DNA of 64,000 bases from CBFGTV01 sp965652145. GTDB taxonomy: Bacteria; Bacillota; Clostridia; Peptostreptococcales; Natronincolaceae. The notes beneath the pieces were generated by a model, which was not told the origin of the DNA, did no database searches, and saw nothing but the letters and a program-made list of their open reading frames with translations. Position 1 is the first letter of the stretch. Every line of letters begins with the position of its first letter. Positions 54,790-63,939 of the stretch are shown one piece after another. Position numbers and translations under genes: made by a program. The stretch spans positions 4,432 to 68,431 of the forward strand of contig CBFGTV010000011.1 in assembly GCA_965652145.1 (NCBI GenBank), read 5' to 3'.

Positions 54790-56370
54790 TTACAGCTTTA
54801 CAAAGCTAACCCTTGTAATTCCCTCCACCTGCTCAATTAACCGAAGGTCTTCCCTGCTGGCCTCGGAGTCAATGGTCAACACCATCATGGCCTTTTTTCC
54901 CTTCAGGTTTCGGCTTACCTGCATGGTGGCGATGTTAATTTGGTTTTTGCCCAGCATAGTTCCTATTTTTCCAATCATCCCCGGCTGATCAAGATTTTCT
55001 GCCACCAGCATGAAGGGGCTGGGGGTTACATCAAAGCTAAAGCCATTGACTTCAACAATTCTGGCTTCTCCCTTGCCAAATATGGTGCCGGAATAGGTAT
55101 ATAAATTGTTTTTGGTAGAAATTTTCAGCTGAATGAGATTGAGCAAATGCTCAGCCTCATTAGTTTTGCTTGAGATCACCTGAATCCCCCTCATGACTGC
55201 CATTTGACTGGCATTTACATAGTTGATTCGCTCCTTTAAAATGGGCTCCATCAACCCCTTCAGCACTGCCAGGGTAATCATTTCGGTTTCCAGCCTTGCC
55301 ACCTCACCCTGATAGATGATTTCTATTCCTTCTACAGCCTCCCTTTCTATTTGATGATAGAGCTTCCCCAAAATTTCCCCCAGTCCCATATAGGGCTTTA
55401 GCTGATTCAGCTGATGGTGCTGCAGGGTGGGTAAATTCACCGCATTGGGTACCATTTCTCCCTTTAGGGCATGAATGACCTCCTGGGCAATGGTAATTCC
55501 CACGTTATTCTGGGCCTCCAGGGTATCTGCCCCTATGTGGGGGGTCATAACGGTATTTTCTAAATCCAGAAGGGGAGAGGTGGTGTTGGGTTCCCCCACC
55601 AGTACATCTATTCCTGCCGCCGCTACGGTTCCCTCCTTCAAGGCCTTGGCCAGGGCTGCTTCCTCAATAATTCCTCCCCTGGCACAATTGACTACCCTTA
55701 ACCCGGGCTTGGCAATTTTAAATTGTTCCTCCCCGATCATACCGTTGGTCTCCTCGGTTTTGGGGGTATGGACCGTAATGAAATCCGATTCCATTACAAG
55801 CTCCTTCAAGGTCTCCTTCTTTTCTACCCCCAGGCGTTCAAAGCGTTCATCAGTAATGTAGGGGTCATAAGCAATCAACCTCATGTCAAAGCCCCTTAGC
55901 CGTTGGGCCACCAGGGAACCAATCCTACCCAATCCTACAATTCCAACGGTTTTACCATTCAGCTCCACCCCCTTGAAGCCGCTTCTGTCCCATTTCTTCT
56001 GCTTCAATAAACGGTCTGCCGCAGGAATTTTTCTGGCGGCGGCCAGCATTAATCCGATGGTTAGCTCCGCTGCCGAAACGGAGTTGGCATCCGGTGTATT
56101 CACTACAATAATTCCCCTTTTGGTGGCCCCGGGCAGGTCAATATTATCAATTCCATTTCCGGCTCGGCCCACTACCTTGAGGTTTTTAGCCCTTTCGTAG
56201 AAATCCTCATTAATTTTGGTTACACTTCTCACTACAATGGCATCATAATCAGAAATGATTTCCAACAGCTTCTCTCGATCTAAATTAAACTGAACATCTA
56301 CTGTTCCCCCCAGCTCTACCAGCTTATCAATCCCCTTTTCTGATATTTTTTCTGCCACCAGTATTTTCAT
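54790..56370 (-). CDS. serA: D-3-phosphoglycerate dehydrogenase, long form
   Basis: 526 residues. First step of serine synthesis. Seen: NAD-binding VGIVGLGRIGS (about 145-155), the catalytic region GRAGNGIDNID and TPHIGADT, an ASB-type intervening domain (about 320-440) and a C-terminal ACT domain (about 450-526) for serine feedback. The ATG follows AAGGGGGAG. It is directly downstream of the serine T-box. Confidence 0.97.
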   Translation of the reverse strand: MKILVAEKISEKGIDKLVELGGTVDVQFNLDREKLLEIISDYDAIVVRSVTKINEDFYERAKNLKVVGRAGNGIDNIDLPGATKRGIIVVNTPDANSVSAAELTIGLMLAAARKIPAADRLLKQKKWDRSGFKGVELNGKTVGIVGLGRIGSLVAQRLRGFDMRLIAYDPYITDERFERLGVEKKETLKELVMESDFITVHTPKTEETNGMIGEEQFKIAKPGLRVVNCARGGIIEEAALAKALKEGTVAAAGIDVLVGEPNTTSPLLDLENTVMTPHIGADTLEAQNNVGITIAQEVIHALKGEMVPNAVNLPTLQHHQLNQLKPYMGLGEILGKLYHQIEREAVEGIEIIYQGEVARLETEMITLAVLKGLMEPILKERINYVNASQMAVMRGIQVISSKTNEAEHLLNLIQLKISTKNNLYTYSGTIFGKGEARIVEVNGFSFDVTPSPFMLVAENLDQPGMIGKIGTMLGKNQINIATMQVSRNLKGKKAMMVLTIDSEASREDLRLIEQVEGITRVSFVKL

Positions 56371-56429
56371 GTTAACTCCCCCTTACTTTCTCGTAATGCT
56401 GCTTTAAATTGATAAAGCTAATATTATAA

Positions 56430-56668
56430 ATAAAAACCGCCCTTAGCTATTATTAGCCAAGGGCGGAATTGATTACGCGGTGCCACCTTGTTTCTTTATC
56501 AAAGGTTGATAAACTCAATTGAGATAACGGCTCAAGCCGGAATAGGTTCTTTCCCTATCTGCTCTGGGATGGATTCAATCAGCCTTAGGTCCGGCTTTCA
56601 CCAACCGCCGGCTCTCTATTCCCTTAGACAAATTTACTGGTTCCCTTCACTGCATTTCATTCTTTAGC
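56430..56668 (-). promoter_or_regulatory. Serine-specific T-box riboswitch
   Basis: Seen on the minus strand: the T-box core AAGGTGGCACCGCG (56476-56489), a terminator stem CCGCCCTT/AAGGGCGG (56437-56466) with a following T-run, and Stem I with the AGAGAGCCGGCGGTTGGTG distal motif and a specifier loop GAATCCATCCCAGAG. The specifier TCC (56571-56573) is a serine codon. Uncharged tRNA-Ser would favour read-through into serA. Confidence 0.92.
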
Positions 56669-56692
56669 ATATTTAAATCATGATTTCTAAGT

Positions 56693-56722
56693 ATCTTACT
56701 ATTTTTTCTATGGAATTGTCAA
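56693..56722 (-). promoter_or_regulatory. Promoter of the serine T-box operon
   Basis: TTGACA (56717-56722), 18 bases, TAAGAT (56693-56698) on the minus strand. It partly lies within 15 bases of the upstream gene stop. Confidence 0.8.
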
Positions 56723-56736
56723 GTATATAATTTTAT

Positions 56737-57096
56737 TTATTTGTTGGAAATTATTTTAACTCTGGCGGCGGTTGCCTGTACGGGATAGGATTCTGCCACA
56801 GCCCCCGTAAACCAGACTGCCACCTGCTGCCCCTCTTTAATATCCTCTATTTCAATTCTTTTATTGTTTTCATTCAATACAATAGTATCACGGGTCAGTC
56901 TGATGCTGGCCCAATCATAGCCGGTATCCGTTGACGACTCTCCCTCCACCAGGATGGTTCCCCGGATTCGAGCATCCAAATAATCTCGGCTCATACTGGT
57001 GATTTCTCCCCTAATGCTGGGATTCTCCGGTTTGCCTCCACAGCCCGCCAATAATGTCAATGCCAGGATTATCATCAATATAGTGAATTTTTTCAT
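56737..57096 (-). CDS. DUF3221-like lipoprotein, 119 residues
   Basis: Seen: signal peptide and lipobox LLAGCGG (Cys19), then a small beta-rich domain with IRGEITSMSRDYLDARI and GQQVAVWFTGAVAESYPVQA, the pattern of the DUF3221 family of Firmicutes. Function unknown. No terminator lies between it and the serA promoter. Confidence 0.75.
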   Translation of the reverse strand: MKKFTILMIILALTLLAGCGGKPENPSIRGEITSMSRDYLDARIRGTILVEGESSTDTGYDWASIRLTRDTIVLNENNKRIEIEDIKEGQQVAVWFTGAVAESYPVQATAARVKIISNK

Positions 57097-57176
57097 CTCC
57101 TAAGCACCTCCTTATTTAATAGACGATAGCTGTAGAATTTTGTTCCATTTTTCTGTCAATTCAACAGTATCAGGAA

Positions 57177-58811
57177 CTAATTGAGCTTAAAGCGTTGAAT
57201 CCAGGTCCTTAGTTCCTCTGAAACGGCAGTCAATTGCGATGCACTGTTGGAAATTTGCTCAGCCATTACCGTTTGCTGCTGAATGGTGGCTGAAATATCC
57301 TGCATTGCCAGGGAGGTGGCCTGGGAAATTTCACTGATTCTTTCCGTATCCTCCTCCAAAATTTCTCCTGATTTCATCAGCTCCTCTGCCAGCCTTTTGT
57401 TGCTTTGCATCTGATCAGTTGTATCCTGCAATACCCTGGAGACGGCCTTTATGGTGGTACCGGTTTGGTTAATCACCCTGTTGCCCAATTCAACCTCCTG
57501 GCTCCCTTGATGGATAGCCTCCACCGCCTCCCTGGTTTTTGCCTGGGTCTCGGTAATGATGTTCATAATTTCTCCGGCGGCTTGGTTTGAATCTTCAGCC
57601 AGCTTTCTAACCTCATCGGCCACGACGGCAAAGCCCCTTCCGTGGTCTCCTGCCCGGGCAGCCTCAATGGCGGCATTTAGGGCCAGCAAATTTGTCTGCT
57701 CGGCAATTGCTGTAATGGTATTAATAATATTCCCGATTTGATCAGATTTATCGGCTAAATCTTCAATCACCAGGGCAGAGCTTTTAAAGGTCTGATCTAT
57801 TTTTTTCATTTGCCCCATAGAGACCTCAATGGCTTCGTTTCCTTTCTGCATTTGCCTCATTCCATTTTGCGAGGATTGAAGGGTTTGGTTAATCTGCTTT
57901 TCCATTTCCCTAATATTTACAATTATTTGCTTCATAAACTGAGCCACCTGCTGAACCGACGAAGCCTGCTCCTGGGAGCCCGCCGTCACCTCTTCAATGG
58001 TGGCCGCTATGTTTTCAGTTCCCTTACTAACTTCATCGGTGGCAGCCTCCTGCTCTATGGCGGCCTTGGTGACCCTTTCGGTAATATGGGAAAAATCCCC
58101 CATTAGTGTCTTCAAGCCCAAGGCCAGCTTATTGATTTCAAAGGTTAGCTGCCCCAGCTCATCTCTGTTCTTTGCTTCCTGATAGTAGGTAAGGTTCCCC
58201 TGGGCCAGGCTCTGCATACCCCACTGTAGGGCAATATATTGCTGTTTTTGACTTAAGGCAGTAAAGTAGGCTGTTATGGATGCCAGTACAAGGCCCCCCA
58301 GTAGTCCCAAGGAAATAGCCAGACTAGTTTCCTTTACTAGACTGGTGATGGCCAGAGCACCGATTAAGGGCACCACCTGAATACCAAAGTTTTTGAGCCA
58401 TAATCGCTTTTGCTGAATTACCAGACCGGCCCGAAGGGTATATTCCTTCCGTCCCTTGATAAAGATAGGGCAGGCTGCATCAACCAGAATTTCCCCCGTA
58501 TTTCGATGGTATACCTGCAAAATTGATTCCTGAGAGGCAATCTCTTTTTTCGCCACCTCGTCATCAAAGACAATTCCCTCCCTCAGACGGTTGGTATGGC
58601 ATAGGGCCAAGCCAGAGGAATCCATCATGACAAAGTACTCCAGATTACCCAAATGCTGATAAAACATGTCGTAAACCTGTTCCCTTCCCCCCTGCTCCAG
58701 CTTGTTTTTTGATAGAATCTCTGTTATTAAGACAGCAACCCTTTCACAGGTTTCCATAGCTTTTTTTGATTCTCTTCTGCTTAATATTCTTTTTTCATTT
58801 AGCTTTTTCAT
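57177..58811 (-). CDS. Methyl-accepting chemotaxis protein, N-terminal sensor not preceded by a helix
   Basis: 544 residues. The ATG at 58811 follows GAGGGGGG. Seen: an N-terminal ~130-residue region with a PAS/Cache-like pattern (FVMMDSSGLALCHTN, then YHRNTGEILVDAACPIF) and no helix before it, then two hydrophobic segments (about 138-185), a HAMP-like stretch and a long MCP signalling domain with the hairpin tip VVADEVRKLAEDSNQAAGEI. Receptor for chemotaxis; ligand unknown. No other chemotaxis genes lie nearby. Confidence 0.88.
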   Translation of the reverse strand: MKKLNEKRILSRRESKKAMETCERVAVLITEILSKNKLEQGGREQVYDMFYQHLGNLEYFVMMDSSGLALCHTNRLREGIVFDDEVAKKEIASQESILQVYHRNTGEILVDAACPIFIKGRKEYTLRAGLVIQQKRLWLKNFGIQVVPLIGALAITSLVKETSLAISLGLLGGLVLASITAYFTALSQKQQYIALQWGMQSLAQGNLTYYQEAKNRDELGQLTFEINKLALGLKTLMGDFSHITERVTKAAIEQEAATDEVSKGTENIAATIEEVTAGSQEQASSVQQVAQFMKQIIVNIREMEKQINQTLQSSQNGMRQMQKGNEAIEVSMGQMKKIDQTFKSSALVIEDLADKSDQIGNIINTITAIAEQTNLLALNAAIEAARAGDHGRGFAVVADEVRKLAEDSNQAAGEIMNIITETQAKTREAVEAIHQGSQEVELGNRVINQTGTTIKAVSRVLQDTTDQMQSNKRLAEELMKSGEILEEDTERISEISQATSLAMQDISATIQQQTVMAEQISNSASQLTAVSEELRTWIQRFKLN

Positions 58812-59048
58812 TCTTTCCCCCCTCAACGGCTTCCTTATTAAAGCTATCTTTTCATTTTCGACTCGAGAGGCTAAAATCCTTTTAATCTTGTCTGGTTTGT
58901 TTAGATTATATTTTATTTCTCTTTGAAACTTCTTTATTAATAATTTACCGATAGGATATAATGAATAATAGCAAACGTTTATTTTAGGAAGTACTTAAAC
59001 TTTATAAAAAATAACACAACAAAAAATATCGACCGGGGAGGAAATAAA

Positions 59049-62000
59049 ATGATTACACCTCGTCAGTTATACCAAGGAATTGCGGGCCAACTGTTGAATC
59101 CGGCCTTTTTAGCCCAATTAAAGCTGGATAAGGACTATATTCGGGGCCAAATTGAATCACCCCTTTTTATCGGTGAGGTCTCTCGAATAGCCAAGGAAAA
59201 GGACTATAGCTGTCAGGCGGTCTACGCCCTATGCCACGATACCCTTCACCAGCTTTGGAACCAACGGGGCCCCGAGGAACCCCTTTATTATATTTATCAA
59301 TATGCCCTCAGCTATTCCTTTCCTGACTCAGTTGAAATTTCCCTAAAAGAGGAATGGGAGGCGGGAGCCCTCTATTACCTTCATATATTGAGGGTGATTT
59401 GCCACTTTCAAAGACTCTCAAAGGATCAGAGCTTTATGAGCCGTTATCCGCTGCACTTTTTGACAGAGGAGGAGGAGCAGCGCTACGGCGTATCTGAGGA
59501 GTACAGCCTGTTTAAAAGGGCCTTTCAGGAGGAGTTTATCTATGAAATGATGAAGCTCAACCAAGAGGTAATGGGCCATAATACCCTGGATCATATCTGT
59601 GGTGTTCATCATCTGGCCCTTTTAATAGGCAGACAGCTCTATACAGCAGGAATCCCCGTTGACCTGGGCAGGGTTTCCGGGGCAGCGGCGGGCCATGATT
59701 TGGGAAAATTCGGCTGTAAAAGCAGTGAAGGAAACCGGGTGGCCTATCTTCATTATTATTATACCGACCTCTGGTTTAAAGGCCACGAAATTACCTATAT
59801 CGGCCATATAGCCCTGAACCATTCTACCTGGGATTTAGAGCTGGAAAACTTGTCACTTGAATCGTTGATCCTAATCTATTCAGATTTTCGTGTTAAAAAT
59901 ATTGCCGTTTCAGAAGGTAAATATGAAATGCAATTCTTTTCGTTAAAGGATTCCTTTAAGGTAATTTTAAATAAGCTGGATAATGTTGATACCCAGAAGG
60001 AACGACGCTATACCAGGGTCTATGACAAGCTAAGGGATTTTGAAGCCTTTATGCTTCATTTAGGCCTGCAGCTGGAGCATGATGCCAAGGGAGAGCTTCA
60101 GCCCCACCGCCACCAGGAATACTACGCCCTAATGAAGGGAGATGAAGTAACTGAACATTTAAAATACCTGGCCATTCATCACAATATTCACCTGATGCAT
60201 CAATTCCGTAACGAAACTTCATTAAATGAAATTCTTGAGGTGGTGAGAAGCGAAAAGGACCCCAGAAACCTGAGGGAATACCTTGATGTACTTCAGGAGT
60301 ATTCTACCTACCTTACCCAGAAGCAAAAGCTCATCACCCTTCGCTTTCTTTATGAAAAGCTGACCCACCACGAGGAGGATATACGAAGGCAATGTGCAGA
60401 GCTGATGGGAACCTTAATTGCCCTCTTTGATGAAGATTATCGAAAGGAAATACCCCAGGGGGTGACTCTTCCCCCGGCAGAGGTCAGCAGCAGCAGCTTA
60501 CTACGGAAATATCTTAAAAATTTCATTTATCCCCATTACTCCATTATTCCCCTGCATCGCCAATGGATGGGCTACAGTATCAAGATTTTGATTACCTCTA
60601 TTTTTCAGACCTGCAGCCCTCAACAGGTATCCGCCTTTAAGGAGGTTATTCTGGCCTATTACAGTCCTAAAACCTTTGACGAGACCGACAGTAATATCTA
60701 TTTGCTGGATGTTATCAGGCAAATACCACTGGAGGATGATCAGAAGGCCCAGTCAACCATACTAAGCTATATAGAAAGATGCTATCTAAGCCAAAATGAG
60801 GATTTAAAGGTGGCTGCCCTGGATGCCATTAATGGTCTTATTCCCTTGCTTCAGCAAAGGGATAGACTATTGACTTCCTTGGAGGAGCTTCTAAATGAAA
60901 AGCCGAAGAATGGCAGTGCCGCCGAAAATTACTTAAGGCTTAAAATTGCCAAGAAGCTCCAATGGAAGGAGTCCGCCATCGAGGCTTATCATTGGCTTTG
61001 CCTAAAGGACCTCAATCAAATCTCCAATATTTTTCTTAGTAATCTAAAGACTGCCACCAATTGGGTGACCAAAAAGGTTCAGGTGAAGATGCTTCTGGAA
61101 TATTTTCTGGAATACAATAATATGAATGGTCTGTACATTGCCATCCACTATTGTAATTTACTGAAGGTCAGTGCCGTGGAAAGTGTTCGAAACGGAGCAG
61201 GCTCGGCCCTGGTGGCCCTGTTCCCCAAACTGCCCCTGGAGCAGCGTAATGACCTGGCCATTGAGCTGCTGCGAGCCCTGGAAATTGAGGGATATCAATT
61301 TACTAAGTACATTCCCAACTATTTGGGCCAAATTCTTCTTTACCTGCCACCCTTCGAGCTGGATGAAATCATCGAGGATCTTAATGAAAAGCTTAAGCAA
61401 AGCAATAATCAAATTAAGGCTCTGCTTCTTCGAACCCTGGGGATTATGATTGCCAATTACCCCAAATACGCCGACTCCTTTTCGGAACCGACTGAGATTT
61501 ATGAGAAAAGACGCAGTAAGCTCCTGGGAATACTATTAAACGGCCTGGTTCATGATGATCTACAAATTCGACAGATTTCCTTCAGTGTGATCGGCAAGGG
61601 GATTTTCGGCAGCCAGCAGCTTAATTTAGCAGAAAAGTATGTTCTTTTTCAGGCTACAGCCAAGAAAATCCTTACACTATTGGCTGATTCCGAAGAAACC
61701 CAGCTTTTATTCCTGACCAATTCATCAGGCCTTAATCATATTTATCGTTTTATTGCCGACTACAGCTTTCATTATGGAAGGATTCAGATTGATGTACCAG
61801 AACGGGTGGCCTTGTTCCCCGGTACCTTTGACCCCTTTACCCTGGGTCATAAGGAAATTTCCAGGGCCATTAGAGACCTGGGCTTTGAGGTTTACCTGGC
61901 GGTGGATGAATTTTCGTGGTCTAAGCGAACCCAGCCGAATCTGATTCGAAAGAATATTATTAATATGTCTATTGCCGATGAAATGAATATTTACCTTTAC

Positions 62001-63938
62001 CCTGAGAATTTTCCCACCAACATTGCCAATCCTGCCGATTTGAAGACATTAGAGGATAACCTGGGGAATGAAAAGGTATTTATTGTGGTGGGAAGTGACG
62101 TGGTCTTGAATGCGTCGGCCTATCAGATGCCCCCCAGGCCCCATTCCATTCACCATTTTTCCCATATTATTTTTGAACGCAGGGATGGGGAGGCTCAAAG
62201 TCAGGATGACCTTTTAAAGCAAGCCCTGAAGCAAATTCAGGGGGAGGTAATTACATTAAATCTTCCTCCGCAGCTTGAGGAAATCAGCTCAACCCAGATT
62301 CGAAATTATATTGACGAAAATCGGGATATTTCAAGACTTATTGATCCCATGGCACAAAAATATATCTATGAAAACAACCTTTATCGCCGGGAACCCCAGT
62401 ATAAGTCTGTTGTTCAAACCATCTCAATCGATATCGAGGTGGTGGCCGATCCCCCCAGGGAGCTGGTGGAAACCCTGATAGAATGCTTCCATAGGGGAGT
62501 GCGTGGGGCCCTGGAGACCTTGACCATGATATTGAAAAAGCCTGAGGCTCGGCTCGTTATTTTACGGGATATTGCCGATGGCAATCGCCCCATTGCCTAT
62601 ACCCCTATCAACTGGGTACCCTCTGAGGAAATTTATCAGGAATTTAAAAATAGTCAAATCAGCGAAATCATTCGGGATCAATACAAGGGAAGAATTGTGG
62701 CTATCAATGGTTTGTTTATTAATGAAACAGAAAATACCACGCTGCATTATCAAAGGCTTTTGACCGAAACCCTGGCCTATTGCCTAAAAAATGACTATGG
62801 CTATGGGATTTATCACCATACCATGGAGAGCAGAGTCGATAAGACGCTGGTTGACCTGATTAAACGCTATGGCTTTGTGACTCTGGATACCAGGAAGCCC
62901 ATTTTGGCTGTGGATATGACCTATCCCTGTACCTTGAATCTGGATCTGGAGACCATTATTAAGGAGCCCTTCCATAGCAACGAAGCGGTTAAGGCGGTGA
63001 TAGCCAAAACCAGAATTCGCCTGCAGGAGGCCCTTAACAGGCTCTACCCCGGACACCTGGTGCTTCCCTTTGACAGGGGAATCATCGATGAAACCCTGGT
63101 ACGAAAAATTTGTAAGGAAAACGGTGTATCGACAACCCCAAGTCAACCGAGGAAGTTAGGGGATTTAATGTGTGTTCCCTTTGGAAACATCTTAAACCGA
63201 GCTATTGTTCCCAATACAGTCACAAAATCACTGCATGTGGAAAAACTCTTTCAGCCTGACATGAAGGGCTTTACCATTGGTCCCTACCCCTATTATCTTG
63301 ACCTGGCCAACCAGATTAAGATGATTGGTTCCTTTAACCGGCCGGTGATTCTGGTGGATGACCTGCTAAACAAGGGCTATCGAATTAAGGGAATTGACCC
63401 CCTGTTAAAGGCCCAGCAGGTGGAGGTTCGAAAGATTATTGTGGGAATTCTTTCGGGTAAAGGCAAGGAGCTAATGGAAATTCAAAATCGTGAGGTAGAC
63501 AGTGCCTACTTTATCCCCAAACTTCGATTATGGTTTAATGAAAATCTATTGTATCCCTTTATCGGTGGAGACACCCTTTGGCGGGGGGTATATCCTGAAA
63601 AAAATCTACTTTCCTCCATTAACCTGATTCTACCCTATACCTCTCCCCATTTCATTACGGGGGTCACCAACCAATCGGTCTATGATCTATCGGAGGTATC
63701 GATTTTAAATGCCATTGATATTTTAGAGGTGCTGGAGCATGAGTATCAGAGAGTTAATGAGAGAAGGCTGACCCTTTCCCTTTTGAGTGATGTTTTTCTC
63801 TTTCCCCGATGCCCTGACCCCGGGGAAAATATGTTTTATGACTTAAGCCTGAACCCGTCAAGCTATCTGAAAAATGATCTGGAGCTATTGAGAAGGCTGG
63901 AACACAGTATCATTACCGGTGATATAAGGAGGAGCTAA
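59049..63938 (+). CDS. Giant multidomain protein: HD hydrolase, helical repeats, NadD-like nucleotidyltransferase, GNAT-like and PRTase-like domains
   Basis: 1629 residues; GGGGAGGAAATAAA precedes the ATG. Seen: an HD-type phosphohydrolase region (about 170-330: LDHICGVHH with H182/H187, AAGHDLGKFG with H216-D217), a long helical region that looks like HEAT/TPR repeats (about 380-910), a NadD-type domain (about 917-1112) with PGTFDPFTLGHKE and ISSTQIRNYI, an acetyltransferase-like region (about 1125-1290), and a phosphoribosyltransferase-like region (about 1330-1510) with VILVDDLLNKGYR. A cytoplasmic enzyme on a nucleotide, possibly NAD-related, is inferred. The next gene starts one base after its stop. 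Confidence 0.9.
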   Translation: MITPRQLYQGIAGQLLNPAFLAQLKLDKDYIRGQIESPLFIGEVSRIAKEKDYSCQAVYALCHDTLHQLWNQRGPEEPLYYIYQYALSYSFPDSVEISLKEEWEAGALYYLHILRVICHFQRLSKDQSFMSRYPLHFLTEEEEQRYGVSEEYSLFKRAFQEEFIYEMMKLNQEVMGHNTLDHICGVHHLALLIGRQLYTAGIPVDLGRVSGAAAGHDLGKFGCKSSEGNRVAYLHYYYTDLWFKGHEITYIGHIALNHSTWDLELENLSLESLILIYSDFRVKNIAVSEGKYEMQFFSLKDSFKVILNKLDNVDTQKERRYTRVYDKLRDFEAFMLHLGLQLEHDAKGELQPHRHQEYYALMKGDEVTEHLKYLAIHHNIHLMHQFRNETSLNEILEVVRSEKDPRNLREYLDVLQEYSTYLTQKQKLITLRFLYEKLTHHEEDIRRQCAELMGTLIALFDEDYRKEIPQGVTLPPAEVSSSSLLRKYLKNFIYPHYSIIPLHRQWMGYSIKILITSIFQTCSPQQVSAFKEVILAYYSPKTFDETDSNIYLLDVIRQIPLEDDQKAQSTILSYIERCYLSQNEDLKVAALDAINGLIPLLQQRDRLLTSLEELLNEKPKNGSAAENYLRLKIAKKLQWKESAIEAYHWLCLKDLNQISNIFLSNLKTATNWVTKKVQVKMLLEYFLEYNNMNGLYIAIHYCNLLKVSAVESVRNGAGSALVALFPKLPLEQRNDLAIELLRALEIEGYQFTKYIPNYLGQILLYLPPFELDEIIEDLNEKLKQSNNQIKALLLRTLGIMIANYPKYADSFSEPTEIYEKRRSKLLGILLNGLVHDDLQIRQISFSVIGKGIFGSQQLNLAEKYVLFQATAKKILTLLADSEETQLLFLTNSSGLNHIYRFIADYSFHYGRIQIDVPERVALFPGTFDPFTLGHKEISRAIRDLGFEVYLAVDEFSWSKRTQPNLIRKNIINMSIADEMNIYLYPENFPTNIANPADLKTLEDNLGNEKVFIVVGSDVVLNASAYQMPPRPHSIHHFSHIIFERRDGEAQSQDDLLKQALKQIQGEVITLNLPPQLEEISSTQIRNYIDENRDISRLIDPMAQKYIYENNLYRREPQYKSVVQTISIDIEVVADPPRELVETLIECFHRGVRGALETLTMILKKPEARLVILRDIADGNRPIAYTPINWVPSEEIYQEFKNSQISEIIRDQYKGRIVAINGLFINETENTTLHYQRLLTETLAYCLKNDYGYGIYHHTMESRVDKTLVDLIKRYGFVTLDTRKPILAVDMTYPCTLNLDLETIIKEPFHSNEAVKAVIAKTRIRLQEALNRLYPGHLVLPFDRGIIDETLVRKICKENGVSTTPSQPRKLGDLMCVPFGNILNRAIVPNTVTKSLHVEKLFQPDMKGFTIGPYPYYLDLANQIKMIGSFNRPVILVDDLLNKGYRIKGIDPLLKAQQVEVRKIIVGILSGKGKELMEIQNREVDSAYFIPKLRLWFNENLLYPFIGGDTLWRGVYPEKNLLSSINLILPYTSPHFITGVTNQSVYDLSEVSILNAIDILEVLEHEYQRVNERRLTLSLLSDVFLFPRCPDPGENMFYDLSLNPSSYLKNDLELLRRLEHSIITGDIRRS

Positions 63939-63939
63939 C

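Noticed and set aside
55475..55861. A 128-codon plus-strand frame opposite serA
   Set aside because: Antisense shadow of serA; serine- and proline-rich composition and no start site.
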